This document shows positions 1 through 11,643 of a stretch of 64,000 nt of DNA, piece after piece. The stretch comes from Takakia lepidozioides (Eukaryota > Streptophyta > Takakiopsida > Takakiales > Takakiaceae). The notes under the pieces were generated by a model that saw only the letters and a program-made list of their open reading frames with translations, had not been told where the DNA came from and did no database searches. Location: the NCBI GenBank assembly GCA_030704615.1, contig CM060733.1:69192001-69256000 (forward strand), given 5' to 3'. Each line of letters begins with the position of its first letter. The first letter of the stretch is position 1. A program made the position numbers and the translations under genes.

Positions 1-1739
1 AATTATTAGGATGATGACCCTTACTGTGCAAAAATCTTGGTTTATCATTTGTTTTCTTTTTTTTCATCCAAACTGGATGAATTCCATGAATGATGGTGAC
101 CTATTTTAATCCAGGAGATAGTAATTTTACCATCATTTATTATAAATGATTGCAGTTATTAAACTTGAGCCTATACCCTAACCCTAAAAATTACCTTTTT
201 AGTGGATGTCATCCATTGACAAGTGCATCTCCTGCTAGAATGCAACTTTTCATCCCCCCTGGATGAGAAATCGGGGATCTGTGCCCTAAGCAAGTTGACA
301 CCTTTCACAACACAGAACTCATGCTTCAGGGATCCTTGATGATGCGCCGTGTAAATCTGCTCCCCAGCTGCTGCATGGTACCCGTGATGGCTGGCTCTTG
401 GGATGCGCATTGGCGATTACGCAGATTCTTCTCTGGCAGGTGACAAAGCGATGATTGCTTTGCTCAGACCCTCATGGTTCCTTTTAATTGTAGCGGCGCT
501 TTTACTCCTTGTTGGGAAGTACTCTACCCCTATTTATCTACAGATTACATATGGCTCTTTCACTTTGTATGAGCTCTTCTCTATCTGTGAACCCTTCTAC
601 TTTGATCTGTTGGACGCCATGGCGCAGGGCATACCGCAAACACTCAAGGTCTTTTGAGGTTACCCTTGCTTGAATTGTGATCTGTACATGCTTTAGAATT
701 CAGCACTAACATGGATAGCAACTGTGAAGACCTGCCACTCACCTGATGCATCCTCACTAACACACATCTTTATGTGGCTGTTTTTGGGACGGGCACAGGT
801 GAGGGTCTTCACTTGTCTTGAATTCTTGAAGCTTGCAGAGTCTGATTCTTGCATAAGGGATTGCTACTACCGCCTGAAGCTATTGATGCCAGTTGTTGTT
901 TCAAATCTGCCACCTTGCTGCCTCAAAACGGCTTCAAGTCTGCTCTAATGAGGATCGCCTTCTTACTCCTTACCCTTGTTTTTGGTTCTTGATGACCACT
1001 TCTACATGTTTTGGAGTTAAGACACACAAGGGACTTCATAGAATACAAAATCTCTACTGAAGGCTCTGGCTGTTTTCAACAAAGGTATAGGGTTGCAGCT
1101 ATAACTCTGGCTACATGGAAACTAGGCTCTGAAATAAAACATCATGGCCTGGCTTTGATGGATCAGAAGATAGACCTTGTCTGATAACAAACATTCTTCA
1201 AGGCTCTCATATCACTGTGATTTCATTGCATGATAGGGGACAGGGGTTTCTGAGTTCCTTTCTTTAACTGGCAGAGCTTTTTATGAGGCCCTGGAATACC
1301 ACTCCAGGCCCATATCTGCTTGAGGGTACTCAACCCTGTGTTTTATGTTGTTAGAAGTCTTGCCTATGACTTGGCACTGAAGCACCTTCAGACCTGGCCC
1401 CATCATAATTTTGATTTACAAGACCTGCTTGCTGGTAGGTGTTGTGTGTAAGGCTTGCTCATATATTTGCAATGCTATGATATCTTCAGGCTGGCTGTTT
1501 TTTTAGGAAGGTGACTTCTTCAAAATTTGGATTCTAAAACAGTAACCTTTATGGTCCAGCAAGTAGCCTAGCATGGCAGTTTTAAATACTTCTTCATGGC
1601 CTAAACCTAGTCATGATACACCTTGTTGGGTGTAGAGATATTCTTACTTAGATAAAACTAAGCAAGAATGACACTTGTTGCTTGAAAGGCTTGGTTCTGG
1701 ATATTAGCTCCAGACCTGCAATCTGGTTTCTGAAATGAA
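1..1739. other. No gene recognised
   Basis: I see no convincing coding exon here. A plus-strand open frame at 403-657 has a hydrophobic stretch but no family resemblance and no splice context. The missing C-terminal exons of the minus-strand gene that starts at 4045 should lie here if they survive, but I could not find the motif-I-like or Pro-Pro-Tyr segments seen in the two copies further right. Confidence 0.5.
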
Positions 1740-4045
1740 GGTACAATCTGCAACAACCCTTGTGTATTGATGCAGAACCATTTTCTGAGGAGGACCGGGG
1801 TGACACTTTTCGGTGTCCATCTTGCCACCGCATTCTCTGTGGTCTTCCCTCTTGTGGCAAGGACAACCACACATCCACCATCATCCAGGAGCATCCCCGC
1901 CAGCCCAAACCCAGCTTTCCAGTAGTCCTCAGTAAACCTGTTCCAGTTGGGCACACCATCCAGGCCCTCCAGCAGCTCCCCATCTGGAATGTCAAGGAGA
2001 ATCATATCGCAAGCTCTCTCCACCTCAACCCCCCCCCCCCCGAGTGCTCTTGCAATCCGTGCTCAGAGCTGTGAAGAATTCCATCATGGCTTCAAAACCA
2101 AGGGTGTCTTTAGGCTCTGTACCGGCAGCCCTCTTCTTGGCTTTCGCCTTCTGCTCCGCCAGAGACTTGCTGTGTGCCACCTTCTTCGCCCTGGCAGCGA
2201 GAGCGTCAAGGAAGCTCTCATTGACGCATTGGATGATGGTTGGAGGTTCTAGCTTTGGCATGTGCGTAAATGTCACCGCCGAATACCACCGTGTAGGCTC
2301 GCCCTCAAATGCCAACTTCTTGGCAGAGCCAGTCCCACTCCGAACTGACTTGGGAACTCGGACGACCGGTGACTTGGTAGCAGCAGCAGCAGTCGCAGGA
2401 CCTTGAACAAAGTCGTCGTCCGAGTCACTCCCTTGGGTCCCCTCCTGCGCCTCCTCCGATGCCCTGATGGTTTTCTGTTTTTTGGGTGTTACTGTACTCA
2501 CCTGTTTCATTGTCCTTTTCCTTTGGCCTTTATTCTTCTCATTCAATTTCTCCTGAATTCCTGCCTGAGCAAGCTCTGCCGCTTTCCTGGAGTTCGCAAG
2601 CGCTTTTGCCTCTTTTGGACCCAGCGGAGGCAGCGGAGCCCGGTTTCGTCGGGCCTCAGCATCCAGCTTCAATTGAAACTCGGATGGGTCGAGCGAGCCG
2701 GGCGGAAGGTCCACATACCAAGGGCAATCACGCAAATGTTCCAGATGCCACTCCTTCACAATAACGTCAGTGTACATGGAGTCAGCCCCAGGGTTCCTCC
2801 ATGCCAGGAAGAATGGTGGCTCGAAAGACAGATGACATTTCTCCAAAAGGGAGAACTTGTAGTACCTGCATTCATGAAAAACACAGAATGAGGTCCCTGA
2901 ACTAGAAATTCGGCACCATTTTCCCAGGTTGGGGCGGAACTGACTAGGCCTAGAACTGGAAAATTGGCGCCAAATTTTGGTTTTCGGTGCTAGCCACGCT
3001 AGGGACAGCCATTTTGGGAGCCCTGAACTGGAAATTCGGCGCCATTTTCCCAGGTCCGGGCCGAAAATGGCTAAGTCCCTGAACTGACTGGCCCTGGAAT
3101 TGGAAAAATGGCGCCGAATTTCGGTTTTCGGTGCCAGCCACCCTAGGGACTTAGTCATTTTGGGAGCCCTGAACTGGAAATTCGGCGCCATTTTCCCAGG
3201 TCTGGCCCGAAAATGGCCAAGTCCGTGAACTGACTGGCCCTGGAAATGGAAAAATGGCGCCGAATTTCGGTTTTCGGTGCCAGCCACCCTAGGGACTTAG
3301 TCATTTGGGGAGCCCTGAACTGGAAATTCGGCGCCATTTTCCCAGGTCCGGCCCGGAAATGGCTAAGTCCCAGAACTGACTGGGCCTTGAACTGGAAAAA
3401 TGGCGTCGAATTTCGGTTTTCGGTGCCAGCCACACTAGGGACTTAGCCATTTTGGGTGCCCTGGACTGGAAATTCGCGCCATTTTTCGAAAGACCAATTT
3501 TTATGCGCCACATGAGGCCTCTAACATCCTGAAATGCAAGGACTTGAAAGGAAGGCATCGCGTATGTACCTGTACAGAAGGCGCATTGCTGCTTTGTCCG
3601 CATTCGGCTGGTAGGTGAACTCGTGGCTCCGGCGGGCATGGGGTATCTCCCGAAAGAATAGGTCGGTTTTGTACAGCAGAAAGTACCTCGTCACATAGTC
3701 GCGTAGGCTCTCTGCTGCAGGAGAAATCTCCATCTTGAACTGATGTGCTTGTGTGTCCAGCTGCTCTTGCGCATTCGTCGTCACCTGTGGAGATTCTCCA
3801 TCAGATCGCTTTCCTGAAAAAATACAATGAATCCACCCCCTACAAGAGTAGAAGCGCCAAACGAAGCGTGGGGAAGTACCTGAAACCACCATGTCATGCG
3901 GTTCATCCACATGTCGAATGTCGGGTCAGACAGTTTGTCCGGTTTGGGGAAGCTCCACATGTCCCTTGTACTTTGGGAACCATTCCAGATTTGGAGCCAC
4001 TGGGTCTGTCCAACCACCCAGCATATTTGTAAGCGCCAAACACCA
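1740..4045 (-). pseudogene. Diverged paralogue of the ParB-like/methyltransferase-like gene (decayed, partial)
   Basis: Three segments align in order with exons 4 to 7 of the genes at 39615-45334 and 60447-54360. Exon 4-like 4045-3880 has a WLQIWN stretch and ends in a WWFQ stretch at a GTACTT donor. Exon 5-like 3784-3570 has FFREI, then AMRLLYR, and ends TACAG before GTACAT. Exon 6/7-like runs from 2865 to about 1740: it starts YYKFSLLE, has a DCPWYVD stretch, a Lys/Ala-rich linker, then DMILLDIPDG where a DPPY-type motif IV would be, and ends with LRKWFCIN matching LRTWNCVN of the other copies. The intron at 3569-2866 sits at exactly the same codon and phase as intron 5 of the other copies. 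A run of 13 C (plus strand, 2029-2041) separates the linker frame from the methyltransferase-like frame, so the copy is frame-broken unless an intron or length variation corrects it. The N-terminal ParB-like exon is not present. Function is inferred from the family only. Confidence 0.6.
2890..3480. repeat. 146-bp tandem array of nested inverted repeats filling an intron
   Basis: Four units start near 3021, 3167, 3313 and 3459 at an exact 146-bp period, with a diverged unit from about 2894. Each unit holds two motifs and their reverse complements in the order A B A' B': A is GGAAATTCGGCGCCATTTTC and A' is its complement with one extra A; B is AATGGCTAAGTCCC and B' is GGGACTTAGTCATT. The array fills almost all of the 704-bp intron 2866-3569 of the ParB-like/methyltransferase-like paralogue. 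Long open frames crossing it are repeat artefacts. Confidence 0.85.
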
Positions 4046-4185
4046 CAAAAACGAGTTGTTGCCACCACAATTTGGTTAAGAATGTATCACCTTTTCTGTT
4101 GCATCCACACATGATGTGGCTAGACGATGGAGTTTCTCCAACGCCAAGAGTCAGCTGAGATTCTTAGGTTCGTGGAGTCAGAAAC

Positions 4186-4473
4186 GTGCCTCAGCCAGGT
4201 TATGGGAGAATTTACCAGCTACAAACAGAGGGATCTACCAGAGCAGGATTGGTTTACAATGTATACATTGGTCAGTTTCTATCTTGTGATTGTCCCGACT
4301 TTGATGAGCTATCTGTCAAGAAGAAAAAACAAACATATCTACTTTGTAAGCACATGTACTTCATGTACAACGCGCATCTAGGATGCGCCGGGGCTTATGA
4401 GATCCACCAACCTTCCCTTAGCCAGTTAGAGGTTAGGGCTATGCTAAAGAAGGACCCTAGTTCAACTTCTTAG
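4186..4473 (+). pseudogene. SWIM zinc-finger fragment, probably the C-terminus of a MULE-like transposase
   Basis: The reading frame contains IGQFLSCDCPDF, a short Lys-rich spacer, then LLCKHMYFMY. This fits the CxCxnCxH pattern of SWIM zinc fingers, which occur at the C-terminus of many MuDR/MULE transposases. It is followed by a HQPSLSQLEV tail. No transposase core precedes it, so this is a remnant. It lies on the opposite strand to, and only about 140 bp from, the paralogue at 4045-1740. That repeats the divergent layout seen at 60447/61309, although the shared layout is an inference because the core domain is gone. Confidence 0.5.
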
Positions 4474-4564
4474 TGACACATGAAATGCACAAAAAAAGAA
4501 CCTCTAACTTGTGCCGTTCATTTTCATGCATGTAACATGTAATTATCTTGTTACTACTTTATTC

Positions 4565-4750
4565 CAAACATGACACATATGCATTTGTTAGTACAGAAGT
4601 TCCTATTTTGGTTAAAATGGAACTTGTTTACCTGTCATACAAGTTTTCAAATTAATTTTTTCTCAAACATGACACATATGCATTTGTTAGTACAAAAGTC
4701 CATATTTTGGTTAATATGAAACTGTTTTCCTTGAATACAAGTTTGCAAAC
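4565..4750. repeat. Two-copy tandem duplication, about 99-bp period
   Basis: The stretch from CAAACATGACACATATGCAT at 4565 recurs at 4664 with a few differences, including the downstream TATTTTGGTTAA. The rest of 4480-5121 is AT-rich, has a T-run near 4855 and ATG-rich degenerate sequence, and shows no gene. Confidence 0.75.
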
Positions 4751-5121
4751 TATTACTTTGGCCAAGGATCTTGTATTCTCTTCAGTTTAAGGTGGTGCAT
4801 TAGTTGGAGTTAAGGGTCACATGCATCATTGACTACTCATTTTGTTAGCTAAGATTTTTTTTTTTTTCTATATACATATGATGTAACATTTGCATATGCA
4901 ATAAATACGTCGTATTCTATGTTATATAACTCCACTGCATACAATCTACAATGTGTGCATACAAATTTGTCACGTGCATATATAATAAGGGATTTTGTGC
5001 ATGCATGCACGCAACCTGTGCATATGGAATAGCAACCCCCATTTGGTATTTGCAAACACTTATGGACCCTAGCTAGTTGGGCGTTCTGACAGAATATGTT
5101 GGCGTGTTCAGTTTCCACTCA

Positions 5122-5748
5122 GTAACTTCACAATTATGTTGTTCCACGACGATGGTACTATTGAAGAGTGGAATGATTTGCCTTGGAGCAATCAGTCAAT
5201 TCATATCGTTGCCTTACACCAAACAAAATGGTGCACATTTTGTCTTACTCGTTCAGTCTTGGCGGATCACCCTGGGGTCTCTCTCTCTTCCGCTTTGTCC
5301 CCTTGGGGGCCCACTGGGAATGTCTTAGTATTTGTTTGCTTGTTTCTCTTTCTCTCTCTCATGTAGCCTGGTGGGCTGAACTCCACAACCTGAACTGGTA
5401 GGGTCAGTCGCCCTGCAGGCACTCAATGGTGGATCATAGACCACGTCATTTGGTAATGATCACTGTCTCTTTCTGCCTGTGTTTTCCGTCCAAATTGGGC
5501 ACGGGTCAGAAGGCTACAGTAAACAAAGTCGTGTGAGTATGCTCTTGCTTGTTACAGACAGATCAGATGTATCTGTGGATTCACCAACCTAATAGGAGAT
5601 TGAATCTGCACTGCATGGAGGCTGGTGGTTTGCAAAGCAGTTTTTGGACCCAGACATTGTGGCACAGTACAACTACATCTTCATATGGGATGAGGACATT
5701 GGAGTGGAACACTTCAATCCAGGCAGGTTTGACTTCTATAGATCTATC
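5122..5748 (+). pseudogene. DUF707 family protein, two internal exons only
   Basis: Exon 5122-5230 encodes FTIMLFHDDG, EEWNDLPW and a HQTKW stretch. Exon 5625 to about 5748 encodes WFAKQFLDPDIVAQYNYIF and WDEDIGVEHFNP. These match the conserved core of DUF707, a plant family with a glycosyltransferase-like fold whose function is poorly known. The first exon has an acceptor after CACTCAG and a GTGCAC donor. The second follows CTG rather than AG, so its acceptor is damaged. No N- or C-terminal exons are evident nearby, so this is a gene fragment or a gene too diverged for me to follow. After 5748 the frame runs to a stop at 5805 and no longer resembles the family. Confidence 0.6.
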
Positions 5749-5805
5749 CTCCAAAGTGAGGGTTTCTACACTCCAAATTTTGAAAATCCGGCTGTGATCT
5801 TCTGA

Positions 5806-6690
5806 CTCACATCTCTATTCTCAATCAAGGGAAATAAGTTATTCTAGGTGTCAATATTTCTTTCTCTTTGGTACCCAGCAACGCCATGGTCTGAAGAGAG
5901 TGACTCAAGGCAGGGTGTGGGTTGTTTACTTCAACTAGGCATCTGTGTCACGAGATTTTCAAGGATCTGAATCGAAGTCCGCAAGTCTTCAACCTGCTGG
6001 ATAAATCTGACCAAGAGGCTGCAGTGTCCACAGCCATGTCTGTTGCCAAGAAATTGTCTGATGAAAATGACGTTAGGCAGGAAATTTCCCTGAACTTGTT
6101 CGTCATGGCTGGTGGATCTCATGCCCATGTACAATGCGAGAACCATCAATTGACTAACTTCTGGCTTAATGAAACAAGGGTTGCATGCTATTACATGTGC
6201 ACAAAACTAGATCCTTAAATTCCTCTGGGGACAGTGCAAAAAGCTGCTTTTTGAGACCATTCCTTGTTTCTATAGAGCTCACATTTGCCAATGCTAGCTC
6301 CCGTAACTGCAGGTCAATTTTTTGTCAGATTTTCTGTGTTCAACCTCGATACTACTGCCACAGGAGGAAGCTCACAGCGAGTCTCACTTAATAAGCGACT
6401 AGAGGCACTTAAGATGTCCACTTGACCAACCTACCAAGATGGTGGACACAAATTCTCAACCTGTCCAGGGGTAAAGGCAAGAAACCAGAGGATATTAATA
6501 GTCAAAATACAGGTATTTTCTAAGATGGTTCATCAGCACTCTTTATGTACTCTCTATTACTATAGAATGACATCAACGGAGAGGACACCAACATATCCAG
6601 GAGTGGGAAGGTTGGGCTCAAAGAGCTCTCGAAGTTTTGGAATCCTTTGATTTTGAGAGCCAATGATGAAGATTCTCATTTGAGAATCAC
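5806..6690. other. No gene recognised
   Basis: Open frames of about 70-100 codons occur on both strands but none shows a recognisable motif. A minus-strand stretch near 6610-6660 (QRIPKLREL) looks superficially like Aquarius, but it sits outside the exon series and is probably chance. Confidence 0.4.
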
Positions 6691-6692
6691 TA

Positions 6693-6968
6693 CCAAAGTG
6701 AAATAGTCCAGACCTTTGGGACTTCCTTAAAGACAAGGCGCTGAAGCGCTTGAAGGCGTGAACAGTGGGTAGGACATCCACATCACTGAACTGAGTTCCA
6801 GTCTGGTCGTTGATTTCGTAGCCTTGATAAAACTGCAGCAAATCAACTAACTGCCTGAAAAGTCGCCCCTGGGGGTGCGGATACAAAGCACTGTATAGGG
6901 CCCACCCCCGAAAGGGGGCAGTAGCCGTAAGGCAAAGTGGCTCTTAGTTACACCGGCTTTGGCCGGAG

Positions 6969-7002
<34 letters not shown>

Positions 7003-8272
7003 AAAGCACTAATTCGACTCTTCACTACAATTGCTGCATCCTCCACCAAGGCTGTCACAAAACTGCAAGTGTTGAGACAATACGACAATGGGTTGATATA
7101 ATATGAGAGAATAAAACAGAATAAGGCAGAAGAGTAAACCTGCACTATGTCTCATTCTCTATTATCCCCCTCAGAAGATTTAAGAGGGTGATTGATTCTC
7201 CACCCCTCAGACATTTACAGCAAACCATTAAAAACAACTGTCACTACAAGCAGACCACCAGCAAGGGGTCACTAAAATGCCTAGAGCATTTTCTGTCTAA
7301 GCAAACACAACTCTAGATTCACCCAACAACCTACAGCAGTAACCCATTAAATGGTCACCATAAGAACTAACCACAAGCAAAATGTCCTGATTGCGCTTAC
7401 CTCCAAGTCGGCAATTGACTGAGAAGATCAATCAAAAATTCAGAGAAACGTTTTCCAGTAGAGCAGCGATGCAATGTCAACTGGTGGTTCATTGTCGTTC
7501 ATACTGCCGGCCATTGCCACATTGCCTGTCTCATTCTCTTCTCCTTTCTCAGTTGGGAAGGAAACAATCGACTCCAAGATCTTCACAGTGATTAATATAA
7601 ACATTGTCAGGCACACGGTCCCTGATACCAAGGAAGACTCTTCCATGATAGACACACCAATAACATTGCATGTAATTCACTTTCAAAGAATTGATTGGTC
7701 TGTATGATCTCTATACATGATGCAAATCCATTTCCCTCCTTTCTGTACGGATGTAATACTTTTCTAGTTAGGGAAGGTTTTCTTCAAAGCTTTGAGCAAG
7801 AAGGAATTGATCAAACAGGGGCTCACCTCCAAGAATTCTTGCAAAAGCAATGGCAAAAATCGCACTTCCAGCTTCTCACGTGGATTAGCAGCAGCACCTG
7901 TGTTCTTGAATGCTTGGTCTTCCTTCTTCAGCAACTTTTTCCAGTGGACTAAGATTTGGGGATGTTGCACCAACTCCAGCTATCACAGCAACCAATATTT
8001 AGCCAAGGCTTTGGGGATTGCACTGCCCACTTCTGCCTGCTAAGTAAACCTGACATTACAGTGTACCATTTGCTGAATGTAAATGTACCATAAACCATCA
8101 ATCACGGGCAGTCGCCCACTTGCTCTGCTTCTGGCTAAGAGACCCCTAAGGGAAAGGAACAGCGCAAGGAACCAAAATCTGTACCTGGAGACGCTCCCGA
8201 AGAAAGTGCACGCCATAGTTGCGGTGAAACCAGCTTAAGTACAGGTAACCGCACTGTGTCATCCTCCAAGCT
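6693..8272 (-). pseudogene. AQR: Aquarius (intron-binding spliceosomal helicase) N-terminal exons, broken
   Basis: Aquarius binds introns in the spliceosome and has a large helical N-terminal domain ahead of its SF1 helicase core. Only N-terminal exons are here. Exon 8272-8185 gives SLEDDTVRLPVLKL and LWRALSS. Exon 7979-7827 gives LELVQHPQILVHWKKLLKK and KLEVRFLPLLLQEFLE. Exon 7580-7401 gives ILESIVSFP and, after a frame change, RFSEFLIDLLSQLPTW. Exon 7072 to about 6693 gives ALVEDAAIVVKSRISALY, then GRLFRQLVDLLQFYQGYEIND. Order and spacing match the plant proteins. Lesions: one-base frame changes near 8195, 7455 and 6710, and a 107-bp insertion inside the last exon. The helicase motifs are absent from the window. 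I call it a truncated pseudogene; assembly indels could mimic some of the frame breaks, but not the insertion. Confidence 0.7.
6893..6999. mobile_element. 107-bp SINE-like insertion with 11-bp target duplication
   Basis: TACAAAGCACT occurs at 6882-6892 and again at 7000-7010. Removing the 107 bp between them plus one copy of the repeat restores the Aquarius reading frame exactly at SALY/PHPQG. The insert starts with GTATAGGGCCCACCCCCGAA and ends in a (CT)n run at about 6971-6999. A short body, a simple-repeat end and a long target duplication fit a SINE, although I see no clear Pol III A and B boxes. Confidence 0.75.
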
Positions 8273-9965
8273 CTGCTCCAAAGTCAGGAAACACCGACAA
8301 AGAAACCAAATTTATGTGCAATCATAGCACAAAAACAAGGCATTTGAGGGCGGACTCTCAGGATTTTCATTGATAGGCTTTCATAGCATCTGCCAAGGAT
8401 TGCTTGAGGGGAAGTGGTGCAGTTTGGTGAGCATTTGGATTAGCAAAGTGAAGTCTACATTTCAATAACATGCCATTCAAGGTTTCAATAGATAAACTAA
8501 ATCACTGGTTTCAGTGGCTTGCTGTTTCTGCACCAGTCACTAGCCACCACAAGAACTACGCAAAGAGAGAGAACTCGTGCTCAGGTTTTTTCAATCCATA
8601 GCTGGATGTAAATGTACCCAACATGGTAGGGGATCTCAGACTGCACTATAGCAACTGGGGTACGTAAAAGTGCCATCCGGTGCCCACATACAGCTGATGG
8701 CAATCCACTTACAAGGAATTGAGAGCTGATTTGAGGACAACGAGCAACATCATATTACAAGGTATGGTGTTGATTCCAGCACTGCTGGTATAGCCTCCTA
8801 CCTTATCAAGATTTCGAGGGAGATAGAGAGCTAACATGATTGGTGAGAGGGTGCTTCTTAAGTTGGTAATTTTTTTGCAGCAGCCGGACTGCAATCACCA
8901 CGACCAACAGCATCTCGACAAACAAATGCCCTGCCAACCCACCCATCTCTCATTAGTGTGTCAGTTAATCACATGCCTTCATGTGAGACCGAGCTGATTA
9001 ACCCTGGAATACCTGCAACTGACAGCCAACCTAAGTTTATAGCCCAGTTTTAGCAGGGTACTTCAGTGGGTCAGTGCCAGGTAGTTTCCATCGTAGTATT
9101 CCGGTTTTCAACTGGGAAAATATGAACCAAGAAGGCCAGCTTTTTAGGGTTGATGAGCTCAAACACCCAGACATCCCCATCCTCCAGGCAGGCAGTGATG
9201 GGAGGCAAATTTCTTCCAGCCACCTCTCAAGGTACGTCCGCTCTTGCAGTGCCCAGCCCAGGTGGCAGTCCAACATTGGCCAGAAGTGCGTCAAGAGAGA
9301 CCATCACAAGCCTGCGGGTAGCGATGGATTTGCAAATACCAGATATCGACTGCAATGGAAGTCACAGAAAATTCCATGTTACGCAAAGTACACAATTCTC
9401 TCCAGGAATTTTCTCTCATTTTCCCTTTCCTGGCTGTCCATGTCTCTAGTAGTGCCCAAAATTCTGAGATGCCTTCGGTACACATCTTTGTAGTGTTTGG
9501 ATCAAATAAATGCTTCTTTAAGGACAGCTGACTCACATGAATGGACAAGATGGGTCCCAATTCTGTATGGGGATCGCTTAATTTCTGTTCTCTGCCCTCC
9601 CTCCCTTCATGCCCTACCCCTGCCCATTTGCTGTCCATGGGGCGCCCAGGCCCAGGCAAGACAATACCTCTATGTTTGCCAGTATACTTATAAGAGACAG
9701 TTCTGTGTATATGTGTGTGCTCCCACATAGCATCAAGCATTCCTTGTAAAGAAACAAAGTAAAAAAGAGGAACTCGGGAGTAAGAGCAACTCACAACAAA
9801 AAACTGACACTCCACAGCTGACTTTCGCAATGTGACTCTAAAACTTGGATTCTGAATCTCGAGTGCACATGCAGCCTGCGCTGCGCTCATCCTTTCCTTT
9901 CTGCCTCGTTACAGGGCCTCTTTGAGACCTGAATGCCATGACTCTGCAGAAACTTCCCTCTTCTT
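8273..9965. other. Unassigned; possible unidentified coding segments near 9080-9450
   Basis: Aquarius exons further upstream would be expected here on the minus strand, but I could not identify them. On the minus strand around 9360-9240 there is a spliceable segment (acceptor after CCATTGCAG, donor GTACCT) reading RRLVMVSLDALLANVGLPPG. Further on, near 9200-9090, a frame reads ITACLEDGDVWVFELINP. I do not recognise either. A 200-codon minus-strand frame at 9291-9890 has no family resemblance. Confidence 0.3.
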
Positions 9966-10480
9966 TTGGATGCCCGACTGTGTACTGAACAAAGAATCTC
10001 TTTAAAAGATCTTTAAAGGATCTGGGAATGTCTTAGTCAGCTCCACTATTGTGACTGTGTACTGAATAAAAGAATCTTTTTAAAGGATCTTTAGAGGATT
10101 TGGGACTACGGTGACTGTGAATGACGGGCTCCGCTAGTCTGACTATGTACTGAACAAAAGAATATTTTTAAGGAATCTTTAGAGGATCCTCTGGGAATGT
10201 CTCAGCTCCACTAGTGTGACTGTGTACTGAATAAAAGAATCTTTTAAAGGATCTTTAGAAGATCTGGGAATATCTCAGCTCCACTAGTGTGACTGGGTAC
10301 TGAACGAAAGAATATTTTTAAAGGATCTTTAGAGGATTTGGGAATGTCTGAGCTTCACTAGTGTGACCATGTACTGAACAAAAAAAATCTTTTTAAAGGA
10401 TCTTTAGAGGATCTATGAATGTCTCAGCTCCACTAGTTTGACTAATTATTGAACAAAAGCACGTTTCACAGAATTTTTAA
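9966..10480. repeat. Tandem array of about seven 75-88-bp units
   Basis: Units begin with a GACTGTGTACTGAACAAAAG-like block near 9966, 10053, 10139, 10217, 10287, 10362 and 10438. Each continues with an AATCTTTTTAAAGGATCTTT-like block and ends with a CAGCTCCACTAGTGT-like block. Units differ by point changes and small indels. The array passes into weaker repeats at 10480-10980 built on 'attaaatcatgcatcactgaacc'-like blocks. No coding potential is visible. Confidence 0.8.
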
Positions 10481-11643
10481 AGGAGTAAGAATCGTTTAGT
10501 GAGACATGATGTGTTGGAAATGAGCATTTGGCCTTCTAAGGGTGCCGTTTGACCAAAAAATCATGCATCAGTAACTCATGTTTCAGTTCCACTAGTCTGA
10601 TTGTTTAGAGAACACAAGGATTTTTTTTGGTTAAACATGATGTATTGGAAGTGGACGTTTGGCCTTCTAAGAGCACGGTTCAACCATTAATCATGTTCCA
10701 CTAAACCATCCGTTAATTGGAAGCAAGACAAATTTATTGGAAGTGAGGCAAAGTTTATTAAAAGTGAGAGTTGGTCATTTGGCTTCCCACGTGTGCCGGT
10801 AAACCATTAAATCATGCATCATTGAACCAAGTCTCATTAAATTGTGCTCCATAGTGAGCCACTATTTGTTGGAAATGAGGCAAAGTTTATTGGAAATGAG
10901 ACAAAGATTGGAAGCGAGGCAAAGATTATTGAAAATGGAAGTGGTCATTTGGCTTTCCAAGTGCACCGTTAGACCATTAAATCATGCATCACTGAACCTA
11001 ATCTCATTAAATCATGCCTATGTCGTTGGCCCAAGTGTCCAGAGTCATCTAAGCCCAAGTGCAATCTCCTATGTATCCAAAGGCATCTCCCATGCGCGTC
11101 TCCCATGTCAAGGCCCATCTAAGTCTAGTGTGCAATCCCGATGTATCCAAGTGCGTCTCCTATGTTGAGGCCCAAATGCCTCGACCTTTAGGGTAGCATC
11201 TGCTGTTGGCCCAAGTATCCAGTGTCATCTAAGCCCCCAAGTGTAAGATCTTCTATGTATCCCAAGGCATCTCCTATGTCGAGGCCCAAGAGCGACCCCT
11301 AGTGTAGCCTATGTTGTTGGCCCAGTGTGAAGAATTGAAAATCTAAGACCAAGTGCAATTTCCTATGTATCCAAGTGCGTCTCCTATGTCGAGGCCAATG
11401 TAAGCCCAAGTGCAATCTTCTATTCATGTATCCAAGTGCATCTCCCATGTAGAGGCCCAAGTGTGTTATCTAACCCCAAGTGGAATCTCCTTCGTATCCA
11501 AGTACATCTCCGTGTCAAGGCCCCACTTTCTTTTTCCATGAATTTATTGAGTAGTAATATATCCAATCATTATTGATATATCTCCCGTCCCTAGGGTAGC
11601 ATGTGCAGTTCGCCCAAGTGTCCAATGTCATCTAAGTCCATAT

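Noticed and set aside
176-189. Telomere-like CCCTAACCCTAAA
   Set aside because: Only two repeat units; far too short for a telomere or a convincing interstitial telomeric tract.
403-657. Plus-strand frame with a hydrophobic segment
   Set aside because: No conserved motif, no splice or promoter context, and nearby frames of similar length are clearly random.
2403-2891. 162-codon plus-strand frame
   Set aside because: Lies antisense to the Lys/Ala-rich linker of the minus-strand paralogue, whose homology to the arm copies shows the real coding strand.
9291-9890. 200-codon minus-strand frame as an Aquarius N-terminal exon
   Set aside because: Sequence does not match the expected N-terminal blocks (for example the NEKFRENV region), only a weak MRENS resemblance.
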